The notes beneath the pieces were generated by a model, which saw only the letters and a program-made list of their open reading frames with translations, did no database searches and was not told the DNA's origin. Positions 7,070 through 13,929 of a stretch of 13,929 nt of DNA are shown here, one piece after another. How positions within the stretch are numbered: the stretch's first letter is position 1; each line of letters begins with the position of its first letter. The DNA comes from Thermoanaerobaculia bacterium (GTDB taxonomy: Bacteria; Acidobacteriota; Thermoanaerobaculia; UBA5066): positions 1 to 13,929 of the forward strand of contig JAGOBQ010000049.1 of NCBI GenBank assembly GCA_017999215.1, read 5' to 3'. The position numbers were made by a program, and so were the translations under genes.

Positions 7070-7744
7070 GTGGCGATCGAACTGAAGCAGCTCGAAGACA
7101 AGCCCTGGTACTACGGCCTCGGCATCGGACTCGCGCTCGCGGTCGGCCTCTGGGCCGTCGCGAACTGGCAGTACCCGAACTTCAAGGAGATGCAGCAGCG
7201 GCTCGCCGGCCTGAAAGCCGAGTACGGGCAGCTGCAGGAGAAGATCGAGAGGGGCCGGGTCGCCGAACGGAGGCTCCCGCAGCTGCGCGAGGAGGTCCGG
7301 CGGATCGAGCTCGACCTGAACCGCCTCCTCGAGATCCTGCCGACGAAGCGAAACACCGAGGAGCTGATCAAGAAGATCGAGGCCCTTACGCGCCAGGGCG
7401 ACTTCTTCCTGAAGGACTTCCGGCCGAAAGAGTACGTCAACAAGGACTTCTACGCCGAGTGGCCGATCGACGTCGCCCTCGACGGGACGTACCACAACCT
7501 GGCGCTCTTCTTCGACAAGATGGCCCGCTTCTCCCGGATCATCAACGTCGAGTCGTTGACGATGACGGGGTACCCGGACGCGAGGCGGGGACGCACTCTT
7601 GCGGCGAGGTTCACGCTCAAGACGTTCATCTACCTCGGTGATCAGGCGTCCGGACCCGGCGCAGCGTCACCGCCGCCCGGCGGCGCCCGTGCCGCGGGGG
7701 GCGCCGCGATCCCGGCCGGAGCGGGCCGCGTGGGAGGCGTCTGA
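7070..7744 (+). CDS. pilO: Type IV pilus inner-membrane alignment protein PilO
   Basis: PilO forms heterodimers with PilN and links them to PilP in the periplasm. The 224-residue protein has a short cytoplasmic start, a membrane helix (about 14-32), a coiled coil (about 36-88), and the conserved EILPTKRNTEELIKKIEAL segment that opens the periplasmic domain, ending at about residue 190 after WPIDVALDGTYHNLALFFDKM. The remaining 35 residues are a Gly/Ala/Pro-rich tail that is longer than usual. The GTG at 7070 follows GAGGGG (7058-7063), which overlaps the pilN stop. The stop codon shares one base with the ATG of pilP. Confidence 0.94.
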   Translation: MAIELKQLEDKPWYYGLGIGLALAVGLWAVANWQYPNFKEMQQRLAGLKAEYGQLQEKIERGRVAERRLPQLREEVRRIELDLNRLLEILPTKRNTEELIKKIEALTRQGDFFLKDFRPKEYVNKDFYAEWPIDVALDGTYHNLALFFDKMARFSRIINVESLTMTGYPDARRGRTLAARFTLKTFIYLGDQASGPGAASPPPGGARAAGGAAIPAGAGRVGGV

Positions 7745-8253
7745 TGAAGCCGCAGCGCTCGGGGACGGGACCGACTCTCGCCGCCTTCTCATTCCTCTTC
7801 TTCGCCTCCGCCGCGTTCGGGCAGGCACCCCCGCCGGCCGCACCCGCGACTCCCGCGACGGAGACGGGGATCGCGGTACCCGTGCCGGGCGAGCAGGACA
7901 CCACCGCTCCGGCGTACACCTACGAAGTCCGCGGCCGCCGCGATCCGTTCCGGTCCCTCCTGCTGCGGACCCAGGACGACAAGGACCGCCAGCGGCCCCC
8001 CGGGATCGCCGGAATGCTCGTCGAGGAGCTGGAGCTCCAGGGGACGATCCGGACCCGGCAGGGGTGGATCGCGATGATGAGGGGCGGCGACAACCGCTCG
8101 TACCTGCTCCGGAAGGGAACCACGGTCTTCGACGGCGAGGTCATGGAGATCGGCCCGACCGAGATCGTGTTCCGCCAGAACGTCAACGACCCGACGAGCC
8201 CGAAGCCCTTCCGGGACGTCGTCAAGGCGCTGGCCCTCCAGGCGAAGCCGTGA
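7744..8253 (+). CDS. pilP: Type IV pilus assembly protein PilP, not lipidated
   Basis: PilP bridges the PilN/PilO dimer and the periplasmic domains of the PilQ secretin. The 169-residue protein has a hydrophobic export signal (about 10-24) with a cleavage-like site at ASAAFGQA, a Pro/Ala/Thr-rich linker, then the PilP signature Y60-E-V-R-G-R-R-D-P-F-R-S-L and a small beta domain with RPPGIAGMLVEELELQG (about 84-100) and the VMEIGPTEIVFR strand pair. There is no cysteine anywhere, so it cannot be the lipoprotein seen in Pseudomonas and Neisseria. It overlaps the pilO stop by one base (TGATG), showing tight coupling. Confidence 0.93.
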   Translation: MKPQRSGTGPTLAAFSFLFFASAAFGQAPPPAAPATPATETGIAVPVPGEQDTTAPAYTYEVRGRRDPFRSLLLRTQDDKDRQRPPGIAGMLVEELELQGTIRTRQGWIAMMRGGDNRSYLLRKGTTVFDGEVMEIGPTEIVFRQNVNDPTSPKPFRDVVKALALQAKP

Positions 8254-8339
8254 GCGAAGGAAGTTCGATGACGATCAAGACGACCCGCCTCGAACCCGGT
8301 CGGCCCCTCGGCACCTCGAACCTCTCGTGGGGAGGAACC

Positions 8340-10976
8340 ATGTTTCGAACTGGAAGGTTCTCGGCACCCGGGCTCGCGGGCATCCTCGTCGCGGCCCTCG
8401 CGGCCGCGGGCTGCTCCTCGCAGGCCGGACCCGCCCCGACGACGGAGAACGTCGTCTCCGCGTCGGCGGCCCCCTCGGTCCTGACGAGCGCCGCGCTCCT
8501 GATCGACGGGGACGCGCCGCGGCTCCTGCTGGCGGCGGACGGCCCCCTCCGGCCGATGGTCTACGCGCGCGAGGGGTCGAAGACCCTCGTGGTCGACCTC
8601 CCGGGCACGGTCGCCACGCCCGGCCTCGAGCCTCCGCGCGCCGACGGCACGCTCCTGACCGCTCTCGAGATGCGGTCGTTCTCGGAGCTCGGCCAGCCGC
8701 AGGTCCGGTTCGAGCTGACCGGGCGCGGCGCGCTCGACGCGCAGATCGCCGGGGACCCGGCGTCGCGCGCGATGTCGATCGCGCTGATGCCGCGGGTCGA
8801 GGAGCCGATCCTCGCGCAGTCCGAGACGCCCGCGGCGACCGAGGCCATCGCGGCGATCGAGGCTTCGCCGGAGGCCGGCGCGCCGGTCGCCTCCGCCGCG
8901 CCCGCCGCGGCGTCCGCGGAGCCGGTCGTCGTCGCCCGCCACGAGGCGTCCGGCCCGGCCGCGACCCGCCTCGCGCGCGTCGCGACGCAGACCCGGGGCG
9001 GGGCGCTCTCCGTCCGGCTCGAGGGCGACGGCGAGCTGTCCTACGAGGCCTTCACGCTCCCGAGCCCGCCCCGCTTCGTCGTCGACCTCTCGGGGGTCCG
9101 GAACGCATCGCGCTTCCGCAACGAGGACGTGGACGCCGCCGGAGTCGCCCGGGTCCGCGTCTCGCAGTTCCGGACGGAGCCGACCGCCGTCACGCGTGTC
9201 GTCTTCGACCTCGAGAAGGAATCCGTCCCGGTCCTCCGTCAGAGCGGGTCGACGGTGTCGATCTCGTTCGGCGGCGAGGCCGCGGCCCCGATCCAGGTGG
9301 CTTCGGCCGCTCCTCCGGCCGCCGGGTCGTACGAGGCGCACGAGGCCGATGACGCCTCCGAGCCGATCGTCCCGCCCGCCGCGGCTCCCGAGCCCGTCGT
9401 CCCGGTCTCCGAGGCCCCCGAGGTCCGCGTCGCGGAAGCGACCCCGGGCCTCGAGGCGCCCGCGGCGGGGACTCCGGCCGATCCGGCACCGGTCGTTGCG
9501 GCCGCGCTTCCGACCCCCGAGCCCGTCTCCGTGCGGACGCCCGAGCCCATTCGCGTCGCGGCGGCAACCGCTCCGACGGTGACGGTCGCCTCCCCGGAGG
9601 TCGCCGTCCCGGCGCCTGTCGCGCCCCGTCCCGCCCACCGGAAGACCTCGGCGGACGACCGCGCGTTGCTGGAGGCCGCCGAGACCCTGGCCAGCGATCA
9701 GCAGAGCGGCGGCCAGCTGAAGGACATCTCGAACCCCTTCGAGTCCCGGGCGCTCGGACAGATGGAGCGCCAGTACACCGGCGAGCCCCTGACGCTGAAC
9801 CTCAAGGACGCCGACATCAAGGACACGCTCCAGAAGTTCAGCGAGCTCACGAACCTGAACATCGTCCTCGACCCGGACGTCCGCGGCACGGTCACCGTCT
9901 CGCTGACCGACATCCCCTGGGACCAGGCCCTCGAGCTGATCCTGAAGATCAACGGGCTCGGCTACGTCCTCGAGGGGAACGTCATGCGGATCGCGGCCAC
10001 GGGCAAGCTCGCCTCGGAGGAGGCGGCCCGCCAGAGCCTCCTCAAGGCGCAGGAGTCCAACCGGCCGACCCGGACCGTGATCCAGAAGCTCTCGTACGCG
10101 AGCGCCGGAACCGCCGCGGCGACGGCGAAGAAGGTCATGTCGCCGCGTGGCGACATCTTCGTCGACGAGAGGTCGAACCTCCTCATCATCAAGGAGCTCC
10201 CGGAGTACCTCCCCACGGTCCTCGACCTCGTCAAGAGCCTCGACACCCCCGTGCCGCAGGTGATGATCGAGGCCCGGATCGTCGAGGCGACGCGCACCTT
10301 CAGCAAGCGCCTCGGAATCGACTGGGGCTTCCTGGGCGTCTCCGACCAGGCCCACGGAAACACGACCGGGATGGTCTTCCCGAACAGCGCCGAGGTGGAA
10401 GGAGCGGTCTCGCTCCCCAACGGGAACCAGATCCTCCGGGCGAGCCTCGCGAACGTCCTCGACACGTTCCGGCTCGACATCGCGCTGAGCGCCGCCGAGG
10501 CGCGGGGCCTCGTCAAGATCGTCTCGTCGCCCAAGATCCTGACGCAGACGAACGTCGCCGCGTCGGTCCAGTCGGGCTTCCAGATTCCGGTCCAGACGAC
10601 CGTCAACAACACGACGACGGTCCTCTACATCGACGCCACGCTCCGGCTCGACGTGACGCCGCAGGTCACCGCGGAGGGGACCGTCATCCTCGACATCAAG
10701 ATCCAGCGCCGCGAGCCGGCGCCCGGCGTCGCGATCACGGGAGGCAACAACGTCCCGCTCGTCACCCGCGACGCGCAGACCCGCCTGATGGTCCGCGACG
10801 GCGGCACCGGAATGATCGCCGGGATCTTCAAGCTCTCGGCGAACGACGGTCAGAACATGATCCCGGGCCTCTGGAAGATCCCCCTCCTCGGAGGCCTCTT
10901 CCGGAACAAGACGATGGACGAGACGACAGACGAGCTGATGATCTTCATCACGCCGCGCGTGATGAAGGCGCTCTGA
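8340..10976 (+). CDS. pilQ: Type IV pilus secretin PilQ with AMIN domains and lipoprotein-type signal
   Basis: The outer-membrane pore through which the pilus passes. From the ATG at 8340 it has 878 residues. The signal sequence ends LAAAGC, with a possible lipidated C25 and Ser at +2. Two AMIN domains (about 50-150 and 213-312), which bind peptidoglycan in relatives, are followed by a long Ala/Pro/Val linker with repeated PEPV-type units (about 313-440). Next come an STN/N0 domain (about 481-560), an N1 domain (about 582-645) and the secretin core (about 650-878). The core carries VPLVTRDAQTRLMVRDGG and the signature P842-G-L-W-K-I-P-L-L-G-G-L-F854. An in-frame ATG at 8268, also with a fair site (AAGGAAG), would add 24 polar residues before the signal. 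I prefer 8340, which has GGAGGA just upstream and places the signal at the N-terminus. Confidence 0.95.
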   Translation: MFRTGRFSAPGLAGILVAALAAAGCSSQAGPAPTTENVVSASAAPSVLTSAALLIDGDAPRLLLAADGPLRPMVYAREGSKTLVVDLPGTVATPGLEPPRADGTLLTALEMRSFSELGQPQVRFELTGRGALDAQIAGDPASRAMSIALMPRVEEPILAQSETPAATEAIAAIEASPEAGAPVASAAPAAASAEPVVVARHEASGPAATRLARVATQTRGGALSVRLEGDGELSYEAFTLPSPPRFVVDLSGVRNASRFRNEDVDAAGVARVRVSQFRTEPTAVTRVVFDLEKESVPVLRQSGSTVSISFGGEAAAPIQVASAAPPAAGSYEAHEADDASEPIVPPAAAPEPVVPVSEAPEVRVAEATPGLEAPAAGTPADPAPVVAAALPTPEPVSVRTPEPIRVAAATAPTVTVASPEVAVPAPVAPRPAHRKTSADDRALLEAAETLASDQQSGGQLKDISNPFESRALGQMERQYTGEPLTLNLKDADIKDTLQKFSELTNLNIVLDPDVRGTVTVSLTDIPWDQALELILKINGLGYVLEGNVMRIAATGKLASEEAARQSLLKAQESNRPTRTVIQKLSYASAGTAAATAKKVMSPRGDIFVDERSNLLIIKELPEYLPTVLDLVKSLDTPVPQVMIEARIVEATRTFSKRLGIDWGFLGVSDQAHGNTTGMVFPNSAEVEGAVSLPNGNQILRASLANVLDTFRLDIALSAAEARGLVKIVSSPKILTQTNVAASVQSGFQIPVQTTVNNTTTVLYIDATLRLDVTPQVTAEGTVILDIKIQRREPAPGVAITGGNNVPLVTRDAQTRLMVRDGGTGMIAGIFKLSANDGQNMIPGLWKIPLLGGLFRNKTMDETTDELMIFITPRVMKAL

Positions 10977-10998
10977 GGCCGCGACACGGAGCCGAACG

Positions 10999-11580
10999 AT
11001 GAAGAACCGATTTCCCCTCGCCGTCGCCCTCCTGGCCGGACTTCTCGCGGTGGCCGGCTGCTCGTCGAACACCCAGGGGGACGACGCCTCTCCCGTCTAC
11101 CTCTCCGTCAGCTACACGCTCCTCCCGGAGTCGTGGAACGTCGGAAGCGGTCTGCCGCTCCAGTTCGACACGGTCGAGCTCAAGTCGAACCTGAAGAACC
11201 CGGCGGGCGGCTCGTCGAGCTTCCTCGACACGCGCCTCGACGACTACGTCGTGGAGTGGAAGCGGATCGACGGAGGGACGAAGGCCCCGGAGACGGAGAC
11301 GTTCCCGGGGAACGTCCTGATCCCGGCCGGCGGGACCTCGACGCTGTCGAATTACCCGCACATGACCCGTACGGCGCTTCTCAAGTCCCCGCTCGACCAG
11401 CTGCTCCCGTTCAACGGGGGGATCGACCGCGAGACGGGGAACAGCGAGATCCGCTGCCGGGCGACCGTGACCTACCGAGGCCGGACGCTCTCCGGCCAGC
11501 CCGTCCGGGGCGTCGGCAGCTTCGGCCTCACCTTCCTCTACAGCGCCGCGACGGAGACGATCGTGGCGCGGGTGAACTGA
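10999..11580 (+). CDS. Orphan lipoprotein encoded directly after pilQ
   Basis: A 193-residue protein I do not recognise. It has a clear lipoprotein signal (KNR, hydrophobic core, L16-A-V-A-G-C21), with Ser at +2, which under the E. coli rule means the outer membrane. The mature part, about 170 residues, is rich in short alternating hydrophobic stretches (VYLSVSYTLL, LQFDTVELKSNL, DDYVVEWKRID, EIRCRATVTYRG, FGLTFLYSAATETIVARV), suggesting a beta-sandwich of Ig-like type; one internal cysteine is present. ACGGAG (10986-10991) lies 7 bases before the ATG. It starts 22 bases after pilQ with no terminator between, and the next gene starts 43 bases later, so it is co-transcribed with both. A role in pilus or secretin function is inferred only from position. 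Confidence 0.85.
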   Translation: MKNRFPLAVALLAGLLAVAGCSSNTQGDDASPVYLSVSYTLLPESWNVGSGLPLQFDTVELKSNLKNPAGGSSSFLDTRLDDYVVEWKRIDGGTKAPETETFPGNVLIPAGGTSTLSNYPHMTRTALLKSPLDQLLPFNGGIDRETGNSEIRCRATVTYRGRTLSGQPVRGVGSFGLTFLYSAATETIVARVN

Positions 11581-11623
11581 GGACGGCATGTCGAAGGTGC
11601 GTGGAAACTCCGAGGTGAAAGCG

Positions 11624-13929
11624 ATGCGCCGAACCCTCCAGCCCCTCTTCGCCGCGACCGTGGGCCTCTCCCTGCTCCTCGCCGGGTGCTCCGGCGAGTC
11701 GCCCACGTCGCCCAAACCCCCGGCCGGCGGGGGGAACGACGGCGGCAGCTGCACGGTGACGATCGCGCTCGACGCGACCGGCGTCACGCCGATGGCCGGG
11801 ACCGCGATCATCCTCCGGGCGACGGTCCGCAAGGGCGGGGCCCTCGTCCCCGACGGGACCTCGGTCACCTTCACGACCGACTTCGGCTTCTTCCTCGAGA
11901 CGGGGCTTCCGAGCGTCTCGAAGGTGGCGCAGAACGGCTTCGCGGACGTCACCCTCGGCGCGACCTCCGCGGGGCTCGCGAAGGTCAAGGCCGCGTTCGA
12001 GTGCGGCACGGCCGAAAAGTCGATCGACTATCAGCCGGTTCCCGCGAACGGGCCCTTCATCTCCAGCATCAGCCCCACCTCCGGGAGCTGCGCCGGAGGC
12101 GACGTCGTCACGATCAACGGCGGTCGGTTCGGCACCGACGCCGCGAACGTCCAGGTCCTCTTCGGCGGCAAGCCCGCATCGGTCCAGGCCCTCTCCGAGA
12201 CCCGGATCGAGGTCCTGACGCCGGCGCGGACCCTCGCGAACCCGCTCGTCCCCGAGGCGGTCGACGTCGTCGTCCGCTTCTTCTCGGGGGACGTCCCGCT
12301 CGGCGACGTGACCGCCGCGAAGGCCTTCACGTACTACTGCGTCGACCCGAACAAGCGGCTGACCGTCACCTCGGTCAACCCGAACTCGGGCAAGCCCGAG
12401 GGCGGGCAGCAGGTCGTCATCACGGGGACGAACTTCCTCCCGTCTCCGACGAGCTCCGTCGCCACGACGCGCGTCACGTTCGGCGGCGCGCCGGCCTCCA
12501 TCGTCTCCGTCACGGCGACGCAGATCACCGTGCAGACACCGCGCCACGTCCTCGCGAACCCCGCCGTTCCCGAGACGGTCGACGTCGCGGTCACCGCGGA
12601 CCTCGGCCTCGTCTCGCAGCAGAGCGGCCTCCTCCCGCAGTCGTTCACCTATCGCGCCGACGGCGGCGCCGGGACCTGCACGGGGGCGCCGGGCCTCTTC
12701 ATCGCGACGATCCTTCCCGAGGACCCGACGAACGCGGGCAGCCCGGACGGCGGCGACATCGTCGTCATCCAGGGGGGCGGCTTTACGGCGGGCGGCACGA
12801 GCACGACGACGGACCGCACGGCCGTCTACTTCGGCGGCAACCAGGGCGTCACGCTCAGCGTCTCGGATTCCGAGATCCGTGTGACGACGCCGCGGCGCGT
12901 CCTCGCCAGCCCGGACAAGCCCGAGACGGTCGATGTCCGCGTCATCGTCGACGCGGGCGGACCCCGAGAGGCGTGCGCCCAGGCCGTCAAGGCCTATACG
13001 TACTTCCCCGGCGGCTTCCTCGAGCCCGTCATCACCTCGATCTCGCCCTCGGCGGGCCCGAACGACGCCTCCACGCGCGTCACGATCTTCGGCCGCAACT
13101 TCAAGCTCCCGATGCAGGTCTTCGTCGGAGGCGTGGAGGCCTCGGTCGTCGAGATCAAGGCGAGCCAGATCATCTTCCTGACGCCGCTCGCGGCCGGGCC
13201 GAACAGCGCGCTGGCGGGCCGGACGGTCGACGTCGTCGTCCGCGATCCGTACGCGGGCAAGGAGTACACGAGCCCGGTCCCCTTCCGGTACTACTCCTGC
13301 CCGACGCTCAACAGCGTCGTCCCGTCGTCGGCGTCGTGGAACCAGTCGACCGTCGTGACGATCGCCGGCCAGAGCTTCGAGGAGCCGGTCGAGGTGACCT
13401 TCGAGTCGGCCGGCCTGCTCCTTCGTCCGCAGGTCACGTCGGTCTCTTCCTCCCTCATCACGCTCGTCATGCCCGTGATCGACCCGCAGCTCGGCGGCGG
13501 GCCCTCGTGCGCCAACGTCGCGGGGACACTCACGATCTCCTTCCCCGCGCTCTCGTCCGCGGCGTGCGACACGCTCACGACGCCCTTCACCTACCGCGTC
13601 GACGCGATGACGGCGGTGAGCGCCACCCCGACGCAGCTGAACCAGACCGGCGGTCCCGCCGGCACGGAAATTGGCGGCGCGCCGGCGACGATCACCGTAA
13701 CCGGGACGAACTTCATCGACCCGATGACCGTTCAGCTCATCAAGAACGGTTCCCCCGTCGCGAACACGACCGTGAACAACGCGATCGTCGCGAACGCGGG
13801 CCAGCTCAGCTTCACGGCGCCCGCCGTTCCCAACTCGGCGCTGAACGAGCAGGCGTGCGTCCCCGGCCCGGACGCCTGCTCGTTCAGCGCCGAGTTGGGA
13901 ACGGCGGGCGCCGTGAAGCTGAGCTGGCC
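11624..13929 (+). CDS. Multi-domain surface lipoprotein: invasin-type Ig domain plus IPT/TIG repeats, 3' end missing
   Basis: The frame is open to the right edge, giving 768 codons without a stop. The signal sequence MRRTLQ...LLLAGC has an ideal lipobox with C22 and Ser at +2. A Gly/Pro linker leads to an invasin/intimin-type Ig domain (about 43-130; DGTSVTFTTDFGFF, NGFADVTLGATSAGLAKVKA). Then follow IPT/TIG domains at about 144-239, 246-343, 356-463, 468-559, 560-660 and 662 to the end, each opening with an I-x-P-x-x-G-like turn and a T-G-x-x-F motif. Cysteines sit near the two ends of several domains. The ATG at 11624 follows GAGGTGA (11612-11618); an in-frame ATG at 11588 would add 12 polar residues. 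It is probably an outer-membrane, surface-exposed adhesin or pilus accessory; function is inferred. The last 55 to 58 bases lie in a suspected fold-back artefact. Confidence 0.85.
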   Translation, partial: MRRTLQPLFAATVGLSLLLAGCSGESPTSPKPPAGGGNDGGSCTVTIALDATGVTPMAGTAIILRATVRKGGALVPDGTSVTFTTDFGFFLETGLPSVSKVAQNGFADVTLGATSAGLAKVKAAFECGTAEKSIDYQPVPANGPFISSISPTSGSCAGGDVVTINGGRFGTDAANVQVLFGGKPASVQALSETRIEVLTPARTLANPLVPEAVDVVVRFFSGDVPLGDVTAAKAFTYYCVDPNKRLTVTSVNPNSGKPEGGQQVVITGTNFLPSPTSSVATTRVTFGGAPASIVSVTATQITVQTPRHVLANPAVPETVDVAVTADLGLVSQQSGLLPQSFTYRADGGAGTCTGAPGLFIATILPEDPTNAGSPDGGDIVVIQGGGFTAGGTSTTTDRTAVYFGGNQGVTLSVSDSEIRVTTPRRVLASPDKPETVDVRVIVDAGGPREACAQAVKAYTYFPGGFLEPVITSISPSAGPNDASTRVTIFGRNFKLPMQVFVGGVEASVVEIKASQIIFLTPLAAGPNSALAGRTVDVVVRDPYAGKEYTSPVPFRYYSCPTLNSVVPSSASWNQSTVVTIAGQSFEEPVEVTFESAGLLLRPQVTSVSSSLITLVMPVIDPQLGGGPSCANVAGTLTISFPALSSAACDTLTTPFTYRVDAMTAVSATPTQLNQTGGPAGTEIGGAPATITVTGTNFIDPMTVQLIKNGSPVANTTVNNAIVANAGQLSFTAPAVPNSALNEQACVPGPDACSFSAELGTAGAVKLSW
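12053..13798 (+). repeat. Tandem IPT/TIG domain array in the coding sequence
   Basis: Six tandem domains of about 90-115 residues. The first three share a motif of the form T-P-x-x-x-L-A-(N/S)-P-x-x-P-E-(T/A)-V-D-V at residues 199-215, 305-321 and 422-438 (about 12218, 12536 and 12887), 106 and 117 residues apart. The DNA at these places is also similar (for example GAGACGGTCGA at two of them), which points to relatively recent duplication. Domain 4 keeps only the TVDVVV end of the motif, and domains 5-6 are more diverged. Confidence 0.75.
13799..13929. repeat. Perfect 58-bp inverted repeat at the window edge, probable fold-back artefact
   Basis: Bases 13799-13856 and 13872-13929 are exact reverse complements over 58 positions, separated by 15 bases. 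The right arm ends precisely at the last base of the window. A four-base match explains the join: ACGC at 13872-13875 can pair with GCGT at 13853-13856, as if the strand folded back on itself and was copied. The reading frame stays open through the right arm, but the residues it encodes there (from about residue 750) no longer look like a TIG domain. Confidence 0.9.

Noticed and set aside
7599..8339. An upstream extension of the pilQ frame through pilO and pilP
   Set aside because: It overlaps two recognised genes in another frame, is Arg/Pro-rich, and contains no secretin-type sequence before the signal peptide.
7920..11072. A 1050-codon open frame on the minus strand opposite pilP, pilQ and the start of the orphan lipoprotein
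   Set aside because: It is almost entirely Arg, Asp, Glu, Gly and Leu with no domain pattern, the usual mirror image of a GC-rich gene with strong third-position bias. The plus strand encodes recognisable PilP and PilQ.
13872..13929. Real coding continuation of the TIG lipoprotein
   Set aside because: These 58 bases are an exact reverse complement of 13799-13856, so they are most simply a copying artefact.
1..13929. CRISPR array, tRNA, insertion sequence, toxin-antitoxin pair or phage genes
   Set aside because: No regularly spaced repeats, cloverleaf-like sequence, transposase motifs or typical small gene pairs were seen on either strand; intergenic gaps are all under 260 bases.

Overview
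The window is GC-rich (visibly well over 60 percent) bacterial chromosomal DNA with almost all third codon positions G or C. It is densely packed and has no mobile element, tRNA, rRNA or CRISPR array that I can see. The gene set is that of a diderm with type IV pili: SecF, a TerC/Alx-type transporter, a DedA/YqaA-type membrane protein, a long RelA/SpoT enzyme, ribosomal protein L28, PilM-N-O-P-Q and two further lipoproteins. An AMIN-domain PilQ, the high GC and the codon style would fit Acidobacteriota or a deltaproteobacterial-type lineage such as Myxococcota. Sequence reading alone cannot settle this.

Layout. Positions 2-736 hold the C-terminal three quarters of secF, cut by the left edge. 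A strong hairpin (746-789) separates it from terC (832-1851). terC converges on a yqaA-like gene on the minus strand (1904-2590). That gene diverges from rel (2656-4836), which appears to start at a GTG with no Shine-Dalgarno site but with a -10-like box 6 nt upstream. rel converges on rpmB (4888-5082, minus) across a GC-rich hairpin. The largest non-coding stretch, 5083-5336, carries two back-to-back promoter-like elements, one for rpmB and one for the pil operon, plus a long hairpin in the rpmB leader.

From 5337 to the right edge everything reads rightward as one apparent operon with short gaps: pilM, pilN, pilO, pilP, pilQ, an orphan 193-residue lipoprotein, and a large lipoprotein (768 codons seen) with one invasin-type Ig domain followed by about six IPT/TIG domains. 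PilM is the cytoplasmic actin-like ring, PilN/PilO/PilP link it across the inner membrane and periplasm, and PilQ is the outer-membrane secretin. PilP has no cysteine, so it cannot be a lipoprotein, while PilQ has a lipoprotein-type signal. This reverses the arrangement in the Pseudomonas and Neisseria models. The two extra lipoproteins replace the aro genes that often follow pilQ in Proteobacteria, and are the best candidates for something new here: lineage-specific surface or outer-membrane accessories of the pilus.

The last 131 bases are a perfect 58-bp inverted repeat with a 15-nt spacer that ends exactly at the window edge. I read this as a fold-back artefact at a contig end, so the last 55 to 58 bases should not be trusted as coding sequence.
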